64,000 nt of DNA. It comes from Anaeramoeba flamelloides. Lineage: Eukaryota > Metamonada > Anaeramoebidae. Below, one piece after another: positions 15,263-25,517 of this stretch (the first letter of the stretch is position 1; every line of letters starts with the position of its first letter). The stretch lies in NCBI GenBank assembly GCA_027625915.1, contig JANTQA010000047.1:9858001-9922000 (forward strand), given 5' to 3'. Made by a program: the position numbers and the translations under genes. The notes under the pieces are model-generated. The model did no database searches. It was not told the DNA's origin and was given only the letters and a program-made list of their open reading frames with translations.

Positions 15263-16054
15263 AAACATTTTCAAAAATGTTAACAGGATTTTTGAAGTAA
15301 AGCTTCACCTTAGATCCTCCTTGCTAGAATTCCTTATTTAAATAGCCGAACTTTAAGATGCCAATATCAGGTTTACTTATTGTTTAGTATCTGTTTCTTT
15401 TGTCAATTTCAAGAGAAAACTTGGAGAAACAAGGAAAAACAACTTCTATTTTGAAACACATAAAACTTTTCTTCATGGTTTATTTTGACAACTTTAGTTT
15501 TTAATCCTTCAAATTTGACTTAGACCCAAGATAAAGAAGATACCCATAATCTTTTTGTCTGAATTACTCGTGGGAATTTGGTTTATAATTTTAACAATAA
15601 TTCATTTTATCAAATATGAAAACTGATTTTGAAATTTTCAAAAGATAATCAAATCCTGACAAAAGTAAGAAATTAAATAGAATAAATTAATTTCAGAATG
15701 GAAATCAGGTTTGAGAAGTATTTTCAAAAGCATACAATTCCATATAAAATAAATTTAAAAACCCTCAAGAAGTTTTGCAAAAAATTGAAAAAAATAAAAA
15801 CAAAACTTTAGAGACAAAAATGATATCTAACAAGAAATTTTAATTAAAGAAATCAGACAATTTTGAATTGAAATTAAGAAAAGACAATAACTAACATACG
15901 ATCAATTTACCAGTATCAACAGCTTAAATCAAGATCTTTTTGTCAAAAAACAAATCAATAATTTTTATTTTTTGTTTTTTTTTATTATATCGGAAACTTT
16001 TCTTTTTCAAAACCATTCGCCTTTTTCAAATAGCAAGATAACTCGTTAATCGTA
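15263..16054. other. Spacer upstream of the DUF445 gene
   Basis: Less AT-extreme than its surroundings, no open frame. It must hold the promoter of the plus-strand gene at 16,055, but no motif is recognisable. Confidence 0.4.
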
Positions 16055-19000
16055 ATGAGCGAAAAAAATAAAACAAGTGAGAGTGAAACAACCAGCGAGA
16101 GTAGGAGTAGGGGTGGAAGTGGAAGTGGAAGTGAAAGTGAAATGTCACTTCATCTTAACCAAAACATAAATCAAAATTCCAAAGGAGAATCTGAAATTCA
16201 AAGTAGTACGTCCTCTTCAAATTCTGAGAGCGAGTCAAATTACAATGATGATCTTAAATCTATCAGTAAAGAAGACAACGAAAAACAAGAACAAAAAAAA
16301 AAACCTGAACAAACATGGGTCCAGAAATATATGACAAAAGGGGCAATAAGCAATAGTATAACCTTTTTTTTTTTAATACTTGGACTGATCTTAAAAGGAA
16401 CAAACACAAAGAACAAAAGTAAACTTATTTCTTTTTTTTTTTATTACAACTTTAACTTTCTTTTTTTTTTTTTTTTTTTGTTTGACTGAACATTATTCTT
16501 TTTCATAATTTATTTGTTTGACTTGTTTTATTCATTTTTTTTTGGGACAGCTTTAACAATAATTTAAACATTGGTTATATGAGGCAAACATTAATAACGT
16601 TCATATTTGACATAACCAATGTAAAGTTATTTCTTTTTTTTATGAAATGTCTGCAAACTTGCAAAATGAACTTTTTCGAAAAAATTTTTATTTTTTTTTT
16701 TGTCCCAAGCTCCACTTCATTCACAACCAAAAAAAACATATTCAACACACAAACGTTCAGAAACAAAAAACTAAAATGAAACAAATCCATAATTTCATGA
16801 ATTTGAAATGCTAAGAAAACAAAAAAAAAAAAATTAATTACTGGTATTTGAACTAAAATGGGAATAAATTTTCACTTCCCTACCAGATATTTTTTTTTGA
16901 GTTAATAGAGTTCTCAAAGTCTTTGATTGTAATTTGTGAGATTTGTTGGAAAAAGGAAAATTGAATATGAAGTGAAAATTTTTCCCACTTAAAACTCAAA
17001 TACCAGTATCACACATGGGTGGGACAAAACCATTGACTGTCACCAATATCTTCAAATACCTACCACTGGGAAAAATGGTATTTAACTATATTGTGTGGAT
17101 TTTCAAAATTCACATGATAAAGAACAAGCAGATGTCTCAAAGTATAACTAAATAAATAATTATACCAACCCAAAAATGACAAATTCTTTATTTGTCCCAC
17201 ACGAAACTGTTTTAAAAAAGTGTGAACTTAAAGTTTTTTACATTGGCGCCCCAAACTGACTAATTCACCCGTTTTAAATAGTTTGGGCAACACTATATAA
17301 AACTCTTTTTCCGCACTTTTTCAAAATCTCTGTCATCAAAATTTTATACTTTGATTTGAATTACAAAATGAGGAAAAAAATTTTTGCTTCCTTTTCCTTT
17401 TCTTTACTCATTTTCTAAAGAGAATTTCAAGAAATACGTGATAATTTGTGTTCTCTTTTTATTTGTTTGACCTTTTTTTATTGTATTCGTTGATATACCT
17501 AGCTATATAATGTGGGTGATCTGATAATTATAAATGATAGCCAGATTTCAATAATCGAAAAAATGGATATCCAGTTGAAATTTTATCCCATTTAAATTTC
17601 AAATACCAGTATTTGGAAATTTTTGAACATTTTGAGATGGATTTAAAACAAACTTTTATTAATGTAAAAGATCTAGATGTGTAATATGACAAGGTGGAAA
17701 ATATTTATTTTGAATCAGCTTTTATTTCAATACTTTTTGAAAAGCAATTTTATAAACCTAATTTCTAATTGATTCTTAAAAATTTTAAATGACTTTCAAT
17801 CCGGATCAAATCTTCTATTTAATAAAAAGTACAAATACCAAATACGTTATTTATTGAATCATGGATCCAATACCCAAAGTGTATTCAAAACATAAAATAG
17901 TAGCTAAATATTGTAATTGGAAAATGACATTAAAATATTTTTAAATGGTGAATAATTCCAAAACCAACAAAAATTGAAAATTACCCAAACATAACTCTCT
18001 TTACTTTACTATGATTTTCCAATTAAAAAATGAAAATTTTTGATTCACATTCCAAAATATTTTTCTAGTTTATAAGTCGAAGAAAATCCAAAGATCTTTA
18101 CAACATCGTTTAGAAATGCTATTTTTAGACATTAAATGAAACTTCCTTCGTGAACTCTAAGATATAATTTTTGTGTGCTAATTTGATTGTAACAGTAATA
18201 ATTAATATACATTTTGGAAATTGAAATTAAAATTTTCATTTATTAATTGGAAAATAATAGTACCTTTAAACTGATATAAACCGAAAAACGCCCATATACT
18301 TTAATCTAGATAACTATAATTCATACTCTAAATTAACTTGAAATGGAAGGAACATTTATCAATTCTTTAATCGACCAAATATCAAAACCAAATAAAATTG
18401 CCCCTAAAATTCCTACTCTGCCCGACATTATCCCAACATAAATCTAATATAACCTTCTTACTTTATTATAACCCCCCCCCGAAAGAAACTCTAATAATAT
18501 CTTATATAAAAATGAAGTTGGTCAAATAATTTTTTCGATCGATTATTAACAAAATTAAAATACCTGAAGAATGAACAAAATTTCTCAAAAAAACATTTTT
18601 TTCAAGATCTTTTGACATAAAAAATAGGTTTTTATTTAAGGTTACTTTCAGTTTATTTTAAAATTTTGGTCAATTTTGATAAAATTTATACATTTTATCA
18701 AATTATTTTCATCCCAATTTTTGAATCAGTACAGGTGTGTAAAAACAAAAATAACTTTATTTTTTTATTTTTTTTCCATTTTCCACTTGCTGTGGAATTT
18801 CTTGATATTGGGAAGAAGAGTTACAAAGGAAAAAGATCAAGTGATTACTTGCTAATACTGTAGACACTGAAACACAAAAGTAATTGTAACTTGAAAATAA
18901 AAACTCAAAATCAAAGGCAAAAAATATTCAAAGGTTTACAGAAAAACGAGATCAAAAAGAAAAAAGAAATTACAGCAATTAAACATCTCTATACAAAATG

Positions 19001-21646
19001 AACATTCATGATCAACTATCAAACTAAATTAAATTAACCAAAAGTATTGTGGTTGTGATTTTGGGTGTTCTTAATTAAAGATAGCATTGCTTTTTTTCAT
19101 TTGTTACCACATTGCAAATTATAAAACCCTTTTGAATCTTTCTTTTTTTTTTTCCTTTTTTCTTTTCAATTTTTTGCATTTGCTTTATAAACATAAAAAA
19201 TATTATGAGTATGTCTTTTCCATGAATAATAGTGGAATCTATGATTTTACGCTTGAATTTCCTTTCACACATTGAAGCAAAATGTTGTCTAGAGTGTGAT
19301 TTACATTTCTTCAATAATAATAACCAAGAGTTTTTTTTTTTTTTTTGTGGTATAGAATATATAATTTCATAACCAATTTTAAAAAGGAAAAAAAAATATT
19401 TAAAAAAAAAAATATCTCGTTCTATTCTCGAAAAACTTTTGAAATTAAACTATATAAATTTATTTCACCAAATAATTGCGCTTTTAAAAAATCTTTTTAA
19501 TTAATCTCTTTTTAAATTTTGTCAATGGTAAATATTCGGTTGGTTGTTGTTATATTTTCTACAATTCTTGGATTTTTAATTTATTGAAAAAAAAAAAAAA
19601 GTAAAAAAAGTAATCAAAAAAAAAAAAATGTTTTAAGGGCCTAATCATTTACCGTGGATTTGCTCCATACTCAAGGAGTTACTTTAAACACAAATGGGTA
19701 TTGTGAAATTTCCCTTATATTGATTGACAAAATTCAAATAACAAAAAAAAAAATTTTAAGAGGATCTCATTGTCAAAAAATTTGATTAAAAAAAAAAGTT
19801 TAAAAAGAATTCTCAATTTCAAAAAAATCAAATTTTTAAAAAAAAATATTAATTTCTTATTTTTTGTTTCCAAATGGTTAAAATTTCTTCAATTTAAAAC
19901 AAAATGTTTTTTAAAAGTGCACAATCAATCTAATTCGATTTAATCTAATTTGTGGTTAAATTGCAACTCTCTATATTTGACAGAGGAAGGGTTTATTATG
20001 ATTCTTGAGAAAATAATAACTTATTTTTGAATAGTAAAAAATGAAAAAAAAAAATCTTCGAGATCTCTAAAAAGCGCCAAAGAGCGACACTTCGAAACCA
20101 ACACAGTTGTTTTTAAAATTATATATTCTAAACATTCTAATTGAAAATTGAGTGTCGATCTTTGTAACTTTTTTCTAAAAATGTCCTCTTTTTTTGATTG
20201 TTGATTTTTGGAGATCGATCTATATCTTCAAAGGTTGATTAGTTTTTGATTATTATTAGGCACTCATTAAAATTACAAATTTTTTTTTTTCCATTTCAGA
20301 GAATTATTTTTAACCGTAATGACTCGGCCCTTAAGGGATTAGAGTCGTCTTAGATTTGTATATAATTAAAGTATGCTGTAATTGAATGTAAACCATATCA
20401 GTTTTCGAAAGTTGAAACTCAATTTCGTTTTCTCACATAAGGCTTAAAGTATAAAAAATGATATCTTAAGGGATTAGCGTCACTATAGATTTCTCTATAA
20501 TCAAAGTATGCTGTAATTTGAGACAAATGGTATTAGTGCTACATTGTTCAAATGGAATCTAAAAAATCTATTATAAAAATTATTGCACAATAAATTATTG
20601 ATTTTTTTACTAATTGTCACAATTAAAAATTATAATCTTTGAAATTTTCTTTTTTTAAAAATTCTTGAATTGCTTTACAGCCCTTTTAAAAAAAATCAGA
20701 ATAAGAGTTTTAAAAATCACCATTCAAACCGTTTAAAAAAGTGAATCAACCAGGTTTGGATAACACTTTAATAAACTTTTGTTCATCACTTTTTTAAAAC
20801 AGCTGTAAATTTTTTTTTTTAGGTAATCTTTATTGTAAAAAAAAATTGAATTTTTCTTGAAATTTTGAAAAATAAATATTGGTATAATTAATTAATCTAT
20901 TTATATTTATATATATATATTGATAATAATAAATAAACACAAAAAAAAATAAATCAAAAATTAAAAAAGGTCAACAGTCTGTAGGGGAATATTTCCTTGC
21001 CTTTGGGTTATTTGGATTTGCCGGTGGTGTTACCAATTGGCTTGCGGTAAAAATGCTATTTGATAAAATTGGATATGGAAACTATTATTTACCAGGATCT
21101 GCAATCATTCCACACCGATTTAAGGCAATCCGAGAAACCATAAAAAATACAATTATGAAAACTTTTTTTGATGAGGATTATTTAAATAAATACATTTCAA
21201 AAAAATTTAATGAATTGATGTCAAGTAATAATTTAAATATTGAAGACAAATTAAAAAACATTTTAGAATCCCCTAAAGTTGAAAAAATTATTGATCAAAA
21301 ATTAGATGATTTGAAAAACAAGCCAGAAGGGTTAGTTTTAGTTATGATGGGTATTGAGCCCTCTAAATTAAAACCCTTAATATTACCATTTATTGTGAAT
21401 GCAGCAAAGGATTTTGCACCTTTGTTATTAAGTGCCTTTGATCCAAAAAAATTTATCAAAATTAGAAAAATTCGAAAGGAATTAGATAAATTAATGTCAG
21501 AAAAGTTAAAAGAATTAACTCCTCCTATCGTGAAAAAATTAATGGAAGATGTTATACGTGTACATTTAGGTTGGCTCATTGTTTGGGGTTGCGTTTTTGG
21601 TGGATTCATTGGTATTATTTCTAAGGCCGCTGGATATGGATCATAA
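16055..21646 (+). CDS. DUF445-family membrane protein, two exons
   Basis: Exon 1 16,055-16,418 and exon 2 20,970-21,646 join in phase 1 (AAA A|GT CAA) to give 346 residues. The donor is GTAAAC, the acceptor AAAAAG. Residues 1-90 are Ser/Glu-rich and disordered. About 97-117 is a hydrophobic segment (ITFFFLILGLIL). Exon 2 opens with a second hydrophobic stretch holding the family signature GFAGGVTNWLAVKMLF, followed by a charged helical region and a C-terminal HLGWLIVWGCVFGGFIGII membrane segment. This is the layout of DUF445 (PF04286; bacterial YheB/YjiN relatives), whose function is unknown. Exon 2 is certain. Exon 1 is linked by phase agreement and a suitable first membrane helix across a 4,551-bp intron, so the join is likely but unproved. 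Introns of similar size occur in the Rab5 and ankyrin genes here. Confidence 0.75.
16841..17006. mobile_element. Small TIR element (MITE), family M2, copy 1
   Basis: 166 bp, starting CTGGTATTTGAACTAAAATG and ending CTCAAATACCAG, inverted ends of about 40 bp, TA at 16,839-16,840 and 17,007-17,008. Lies in the DUF445 intron. A related right end sits at about 17,570-17,618 (TTTCAAATACCAGTA). Mariner-type target preference. Confidence 0.85.
18009..18260. mobile_element. Small TIR element (MITE), family M3
   Basis: 252 bp, starting CTATGATTTTCCAATTAA and ending AATTGGAAAATAATAG, inverted ends of about 40 bp, with TA at 18,007-18,008 and 18,261-18,262. Lies in the DUF445 intron. Similar single ends occur at 45,810-45,860 and 60,150-60,195. 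Confidence 0.75.
19180..19320 (+). mobile_element. Decayed 3' end of the same LINE family
   Basis: Shares GTATGTC-TTCC-ATGA-AATAATAG, then ATCTATGATTTTACGCTT, then TAGAGTG and TTCTTCAATAATAA with the LINE at 10,819-11,848 (positions 11,634-11,845). About 90 bp between the first two blocks is missing. Very short, old copy inside the DUF445 intron. Confidence 0.75.
20050..20620. repeat. Dispersed repeat with hairpin, family R3, copy 2
   Basis: Left part 20,075-20,175 is a near palindrome whose arms read GCGCCAAAGAGCGACACT and, reversed, AGTGTCGATCTTTGT. The right part holds two tandem units starting TTAAGGGATTAG (20,331 and 20,464, about 132 bp apart) that each align with 8,685-8,835. Lies just upstream of DUF445 exon 2. 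Confidence 0.55.
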
Positions 21647-21691
21647 AATACAATATTTTGATATTTCCTCTTTATATTTATACTTGCTTTA

Positions 21692-21735
21692 TTTTCTTTT
21701 CTTTTCTTTTCTTTTCTTTTCTTTTCTTTTTTTTT
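21692..21735 (+). repeat. (CTTTT)n microsatellite
   Basis: Seven or so CTTTT units directly 3' of the DUF445 stop codon, continuing into a T-rich tract. It may act in 3'-end formation of that transcript. Confidence 0.85.
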
Positions 21736-22254
21736 CCTTTTTGTCTTTTGTCTTTTGTTTTTTTTTTCTTTTTTGGTTTTATTTTCATTTCGAAATTAAA
21801 TTTAAAAAGCGGAATTAATCAGATCAATTAATTTATAAATTATTTTCATTATAATTTAATAAATCTTTATTCTTTTTATCGAATAAAAAAATATTTATTA
21901 ATTTTTAAAACTTTTTTTTGATTTTATATTTCATTTTCTATTTTTATTGCAAAAGATCACATTCTAATAAAAAAAAACTTTGAAAAAGCTATTAAAAATA
22001 TAAATAATTTAAGGATATAATATTTTTTAATATACATATAATTATTTGAAAAAAATCTTCGTGTTCATCTTTTTTTCACTTAAATTTCAGTAATAAAAAA
22101 TCCGTAATTTTCTTTAAACAAATTATCACTCACTTTTTTTTTAGAGTTCTGATTTGAATTTAATTTTATTAATGAAATATCATGTTTTTTTTTATTCAAA
22201 ATACTTTAAAAGTGAATTCTTAATAAAATTAAATTAATTGTTCTTGAATACAAT

Positions 22255-23526
22255 AGAGGTTTTGATGATAACATGCTATAATTCACGATAAAGTTACAAA
22301 AATCCCGATAATTTCAATCAAATCGCGATATATCAGAAAATCGCGATATTCAATATTATCGCGATAATATAACAAATCGCGATATTCTATAAAATCGCGA
22401 TAATTATTAAAAAATCGTAATAAATGCCAAAATATCGCGATTAAAAAGTAATCGCGATATAATAGTTGATGGGTTTTTGGGTTAATTGAGAAATATTTAA
22501 ACAAAAAAATTTTTTTTGATCAAAAAATAGATTTGGTGAAAAAAAGTTATTCTTTGAAAAAACAACAAAAAAGATTCTTGATCCAATCAGGGATCAGATC
22601 CAAGAGTTTTATTGTGTTTTCGTTTTGATTTGGTTGACAAACCTATCTATCCTTTAAGATCAACAACAATAAGAACTAAAGAGAAATAAATATTTTTTTC
22701 AGTTAATCGTGGTGTTGTAAATTGAGTTGAATAAAAGGCCTTCTAAAACAACCAACCCTTTATCCGTTCTTTAAAGAATGTGATCTTGGGTTACAATATT
22801 TTCATATTTTCTCAGAAAGCTAAAAGGAGTTGGATAACTCTTCAAAAGATTTCACAACATCCTTGCCAGATGATCACCAATTATTAAGATTTTTTATACA
22901 ATACTTGTCTTCTTTTTCTTCTTTTTCTTGGAGCATCTTTGTTTTGGACAGAAAACACAATTAGAGCTTAGAGGTTTTTGTTTGATCGATCACCAAAAAG
23001 AATGAAAATCATTCTTTATTCTTTTTGGCTATTTACAAATGGTGAAGGTAACAACTCCATTTTAAGAAAACACACATATTTTATATTCAAGTGTATTGTT
23101 AAAATGGGTAATTATTAGTTTGATCATAAAATTTGTTTGAGATTTTATATTTTGTTAAAAAAAAAAATGAAAAGAATAAAATTTTTTTCTCCAACAACCA
23201 AACTCATTCCCTTTATAAAAATTTTCTGTCTTTCAAAACTTTCAAACACTTGAAGACAGTTCAGAACCCTTACAAACACTTTCTGGGATTATTAAAGGGG
23301 AAAGTGTTGTAAAAGTATCAAGACTTTGTAAAAGTCAAGAGATTTTTTTTAAAAATGAAATGAAAATAATAATTTTTCATTTTTTCACGATAATATGAAT
23401 ATCGCGATAATGTTGTTTATTGCGATTTTATGATTTTTCGCGATAAAGTTAGACTAATGGCGATTTTTTTAATACTATTGCGATTTTATTGTTAATATCA
23501 GGATAATATATGTTATCATCAAAACC

Positions 23527-23529
<3 letters not shown>
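22255..23529. mobile_element. Non-autonomous TIR DNA transposon, family T1, copy 2 (uninterrupted)
   Basis: 1,275 bp with the same perfect 20-bp ends as the copy at 9,750 and a 3-bp target duplication AAT (22,252-22,254; 23,530-23,532). About ten TCGCGA-type palindromes occupy 22,322-22,470 and more lie at 23,390-23,465. The interior 22,500-23,340 is close to identical to 9,960-10,800 and includes a small palindrome AAGAATGAAAATCATTCTTT and a pair CTTACAAACACTTTC / GAAAGTGTTGTAAAAG. There is no transposase. The insertion abuts an (AT)n tract. The near identity of the copies suggests recent mobilisation by an enzyme encoded elsewhere. Confidence 0.92.

Positions 23530-23530
<1 letters not shown>

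Positions 23531-23564
<34 letters not shown>
23531..23564 (+). repeat. (AT)n microsatellite
   Basis: About 17 AT units starting within the target duplication of the adjacent transposon. Confidence 0.95.
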
Positions 23565-23568
<4 letters not shown>

Positions 23569-23981
23569 CTTCAATTTATTATTTCAGTGATCTACAATTT
23601 TTGTTATGGGATATATTTACTAACTTTTCTCTAAAAAAAAAAATAATTTCAGAATCCCTCTTTCAAATTAGACAAAAAAAGCAAAATAAATTGGAATGAA
23701 ATGAGTGTTATTCAAACTATTCTAAAAATTAAAATCAAGTTTTTTTTTTAAGAATAATTATTTAATTGAACAATATGAACAAATCTTCATTATTTTAGAA
23801 ATATAATCCAGTTTGAATACTCTTAAAAAGTAGTATTTTCTGGAAAAAAAGTAAATTTTTAATTTGAAATTTTGAAGTTTTCAATTTCGACAAAATGCCT
23901 TAACAACAAAAAGAGAAAGAGATTGAAAATGAAAAACAATAAAAAATAATAATAAAAAATATGGCAAATAATAAAGAAAAT
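23565..23981. other. Spacer between transposon T1 and the nuclease-like gene
   Basis: AT-rich, 3' flank of the minus-strand gene that ends at 23,982. Nothing else seen. Confidence 0.5.
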
Positions 23982-25517
23982 TTATAAGACAATTAATTTC
24001 TCTGATGAATATTTTTTGAACCACTCCAATGGCGACATTTTTCCTTTCATTTTTTTTCTTAATATTTGGTACATTTCTTCTTCTTCCCATTTTTTCTTCA
24101 TATCAAAGAGCATTTTTGATAGATAATCTTTCAATTTTGATTCAAAACCAAGGTTGTATCGATTTTTTTGTATTATGGTGACAACAAAGCAAGGGATGTC
24201 TTTCGGCAGTTCAATTAATTGCTCGTCAAGGATAATGTGTGTTTTCCCCTTTAAGATCCGATCAGGCCCAGATTGGCGGTAGGCTGCCGCAATGTCAAAC
24301 AGGCGCGCCTTGGATTCCACCAATGCGTGCACCTTTGTCTTGTCGTTGTTGACAATCACAAAATCGATTTCGCCGTCGACACCCTCCCACATTATATTTG
24401 AATACACTTTATAATCGCCTTCCTTTAAAAATAACTTTTTTGAGATCAATGGGATTGCCAATTTCTTGGTCATTTCTTCAAAATACTGGCCCCTTTGAAC
24501 AGACGTTTTGCCCATGCCAGAATCTACTTTAACCCACCCGTCTAGGAAAGGTTGAAGTTGGGTCGACATTTTTAACCATTGTTGGTATTGTTTGTCTTTT
24601 TCTAAATTTTTCTCAATTGTTTTTAATTCTTGTTTTTTTGATTCAATTTGTTTTTCTCTTCTCGAAACTATTTCCTTAATCTTGTTTTGAACTTCTTCTT
24701 CATAGCATTTTAAAATCGTTTCTTCCTTAATATCTTCTAATTCTTGGATTTTGTCTTTTAATTCATTGATTTTTTTTATTCTTTGTTTTTCTTGTGTTTC
24801 GATCCCATTTTTCTTGTGTTTTTCTTGTTCTTCTTTTTTTTCTTTTTCGTTTTCATTTTCGTTTTCGTTTTCATTTTCGTTTTCGTTATCTTCTTTATCA
24901 CAGGCCTTTTCTTTTTCATTTTTGTTGTTTTTTTCTTGCTCTTGATCATTTTCTTGCTCTTGATCATTTTCTTCAACCATTTCTTTAAATTGGTCAGGAA
25001 TTAGTTCTTTTTTTTCATACTCTTGTAATTCTTTTTTGTATCTTTTAAGGATTTTATTTTGAAGACCATAGGCTAATTGTTTTTGAAAAAAGGAATTCTC
25101 AAACTTTAACGAATTTAAAAAAAGTGTTGTTTTTCTCACTAATTTTTCACAAAGAACATACTGTTCATAAAGCTTGCCTTTGCTGAAATTCTTAAATTGA
25201 TAATAAATATAATCAATGTCGTTCTCGACTGTGCAACCACAGTAAGTAAGTGACTCGCTAATATCCTTTTCAACGCTCTTCATTTTTTTGGCAATTTCAC
25301 GCTTCACATCTCCCCTTTCACCTTCGTCTCGATCAAAAACTTCATTGATATATTTCAAAAACTTTGTAAAATCCTCTCTTGTACCACCCTTATAAAGACC
25401 TGTTTTGGGGTACTCTAAAATGGTATCTAACACAATTTGTAATTTTTCTTTTTGTAAATTTTCAAGATCATTTTGTTCCATACCGAGAAAAAGAGAAAAA
25501 ATAAAGTTTTCTCTCAT
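23982..25517 (-). CDS. Coiled-coil protein with C-terminal PD-(D/E)XK nuclease-like domain
   Basis: Intronless, 511 residues from ATG at 25,517; a second ATG at 25,481 (12 residues later) is also possible. Residues 20-175 are helical and charged. About 180-240 is a low-complexity Glu/Asn/Lys stretch with repeated NE pairs, and 240-310 a coiled coil. From about 335 comes a globular domain with the order expected of PD-(D/E)XK nucleases: helix Glu (GQYFEEMT, Glu347/348), Asp385 in GEIDFVIV, then Glu401-x-Lys403 in LVESKAR, followed by a helix with AAYRQ. The spacing recalls YraN/NERD-like restriction-fold nucleases, so a DNA- or RNA-cleaving role is plausible; substrate and cellular role are unknown. 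The 24,180-24,560 part coding this domain is distinctly GC-richer than the rest of the window, which could mean strong constraint or foreign origin. Confidence 0.8.
   Translation of the reverse strand: MRENFIFSLFLGMEQNDLENLQKEKLQIVLDTILEYPKTGLYKGGTREDFTKFLKYINEVFDRDEGERGDVKREIAKKMKSVEKDISESLTYCGCTVENDIDYIYYQFKNFSKGKLYEQYVLCEKLVRKTTLFLNSLKFENSFFQKQLAYGLQNKILKRYKKELQEYEKKELIPDQFKEMVEENDQEQENDQEQEKNNKNEKEKACDKEDNENENENENENENEKEKKEEQEKHKKNGIETQEKQRIKKINELKDKIQELEDIKEETILKCYEEEVQNKIKEIVSRREKQIESKKQELKTIEKNLEKDKQYQQWLKMSTQLQPFLDGWVKVDSGMGKTSVQRGQYFEEMTKKLAIPLISKKLFLKEGDYKVYSNIMWEGVDGEIDFVIVNNDKTKVHALVESKARLFDIAAAYRQSGPDRILKGKTHIILDEQLIELPKDIPCFVVTIIQKNRYNLGFESKLKDYLSKMLFDMKKKWEEEEMYQILRKKMKGKMSPLEWFKKYSSEKLIVL

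Noticed and set aside
16419-20969. Two separate genes instead of one DUF445 gene with a long intron
   Set aside because: Exon 1 has no suitable stop before the T-tract, splice phases agree exactly, and exon 2 has no upstream ATG in frame. Kept as one gene with moderate confidence.
24751-25004. Several Phe/Ser-rich frames on the plus strand
   Set aside because: Antisense shadows of the Glu/Asn/Lys stretch of the nuclease-like protein.
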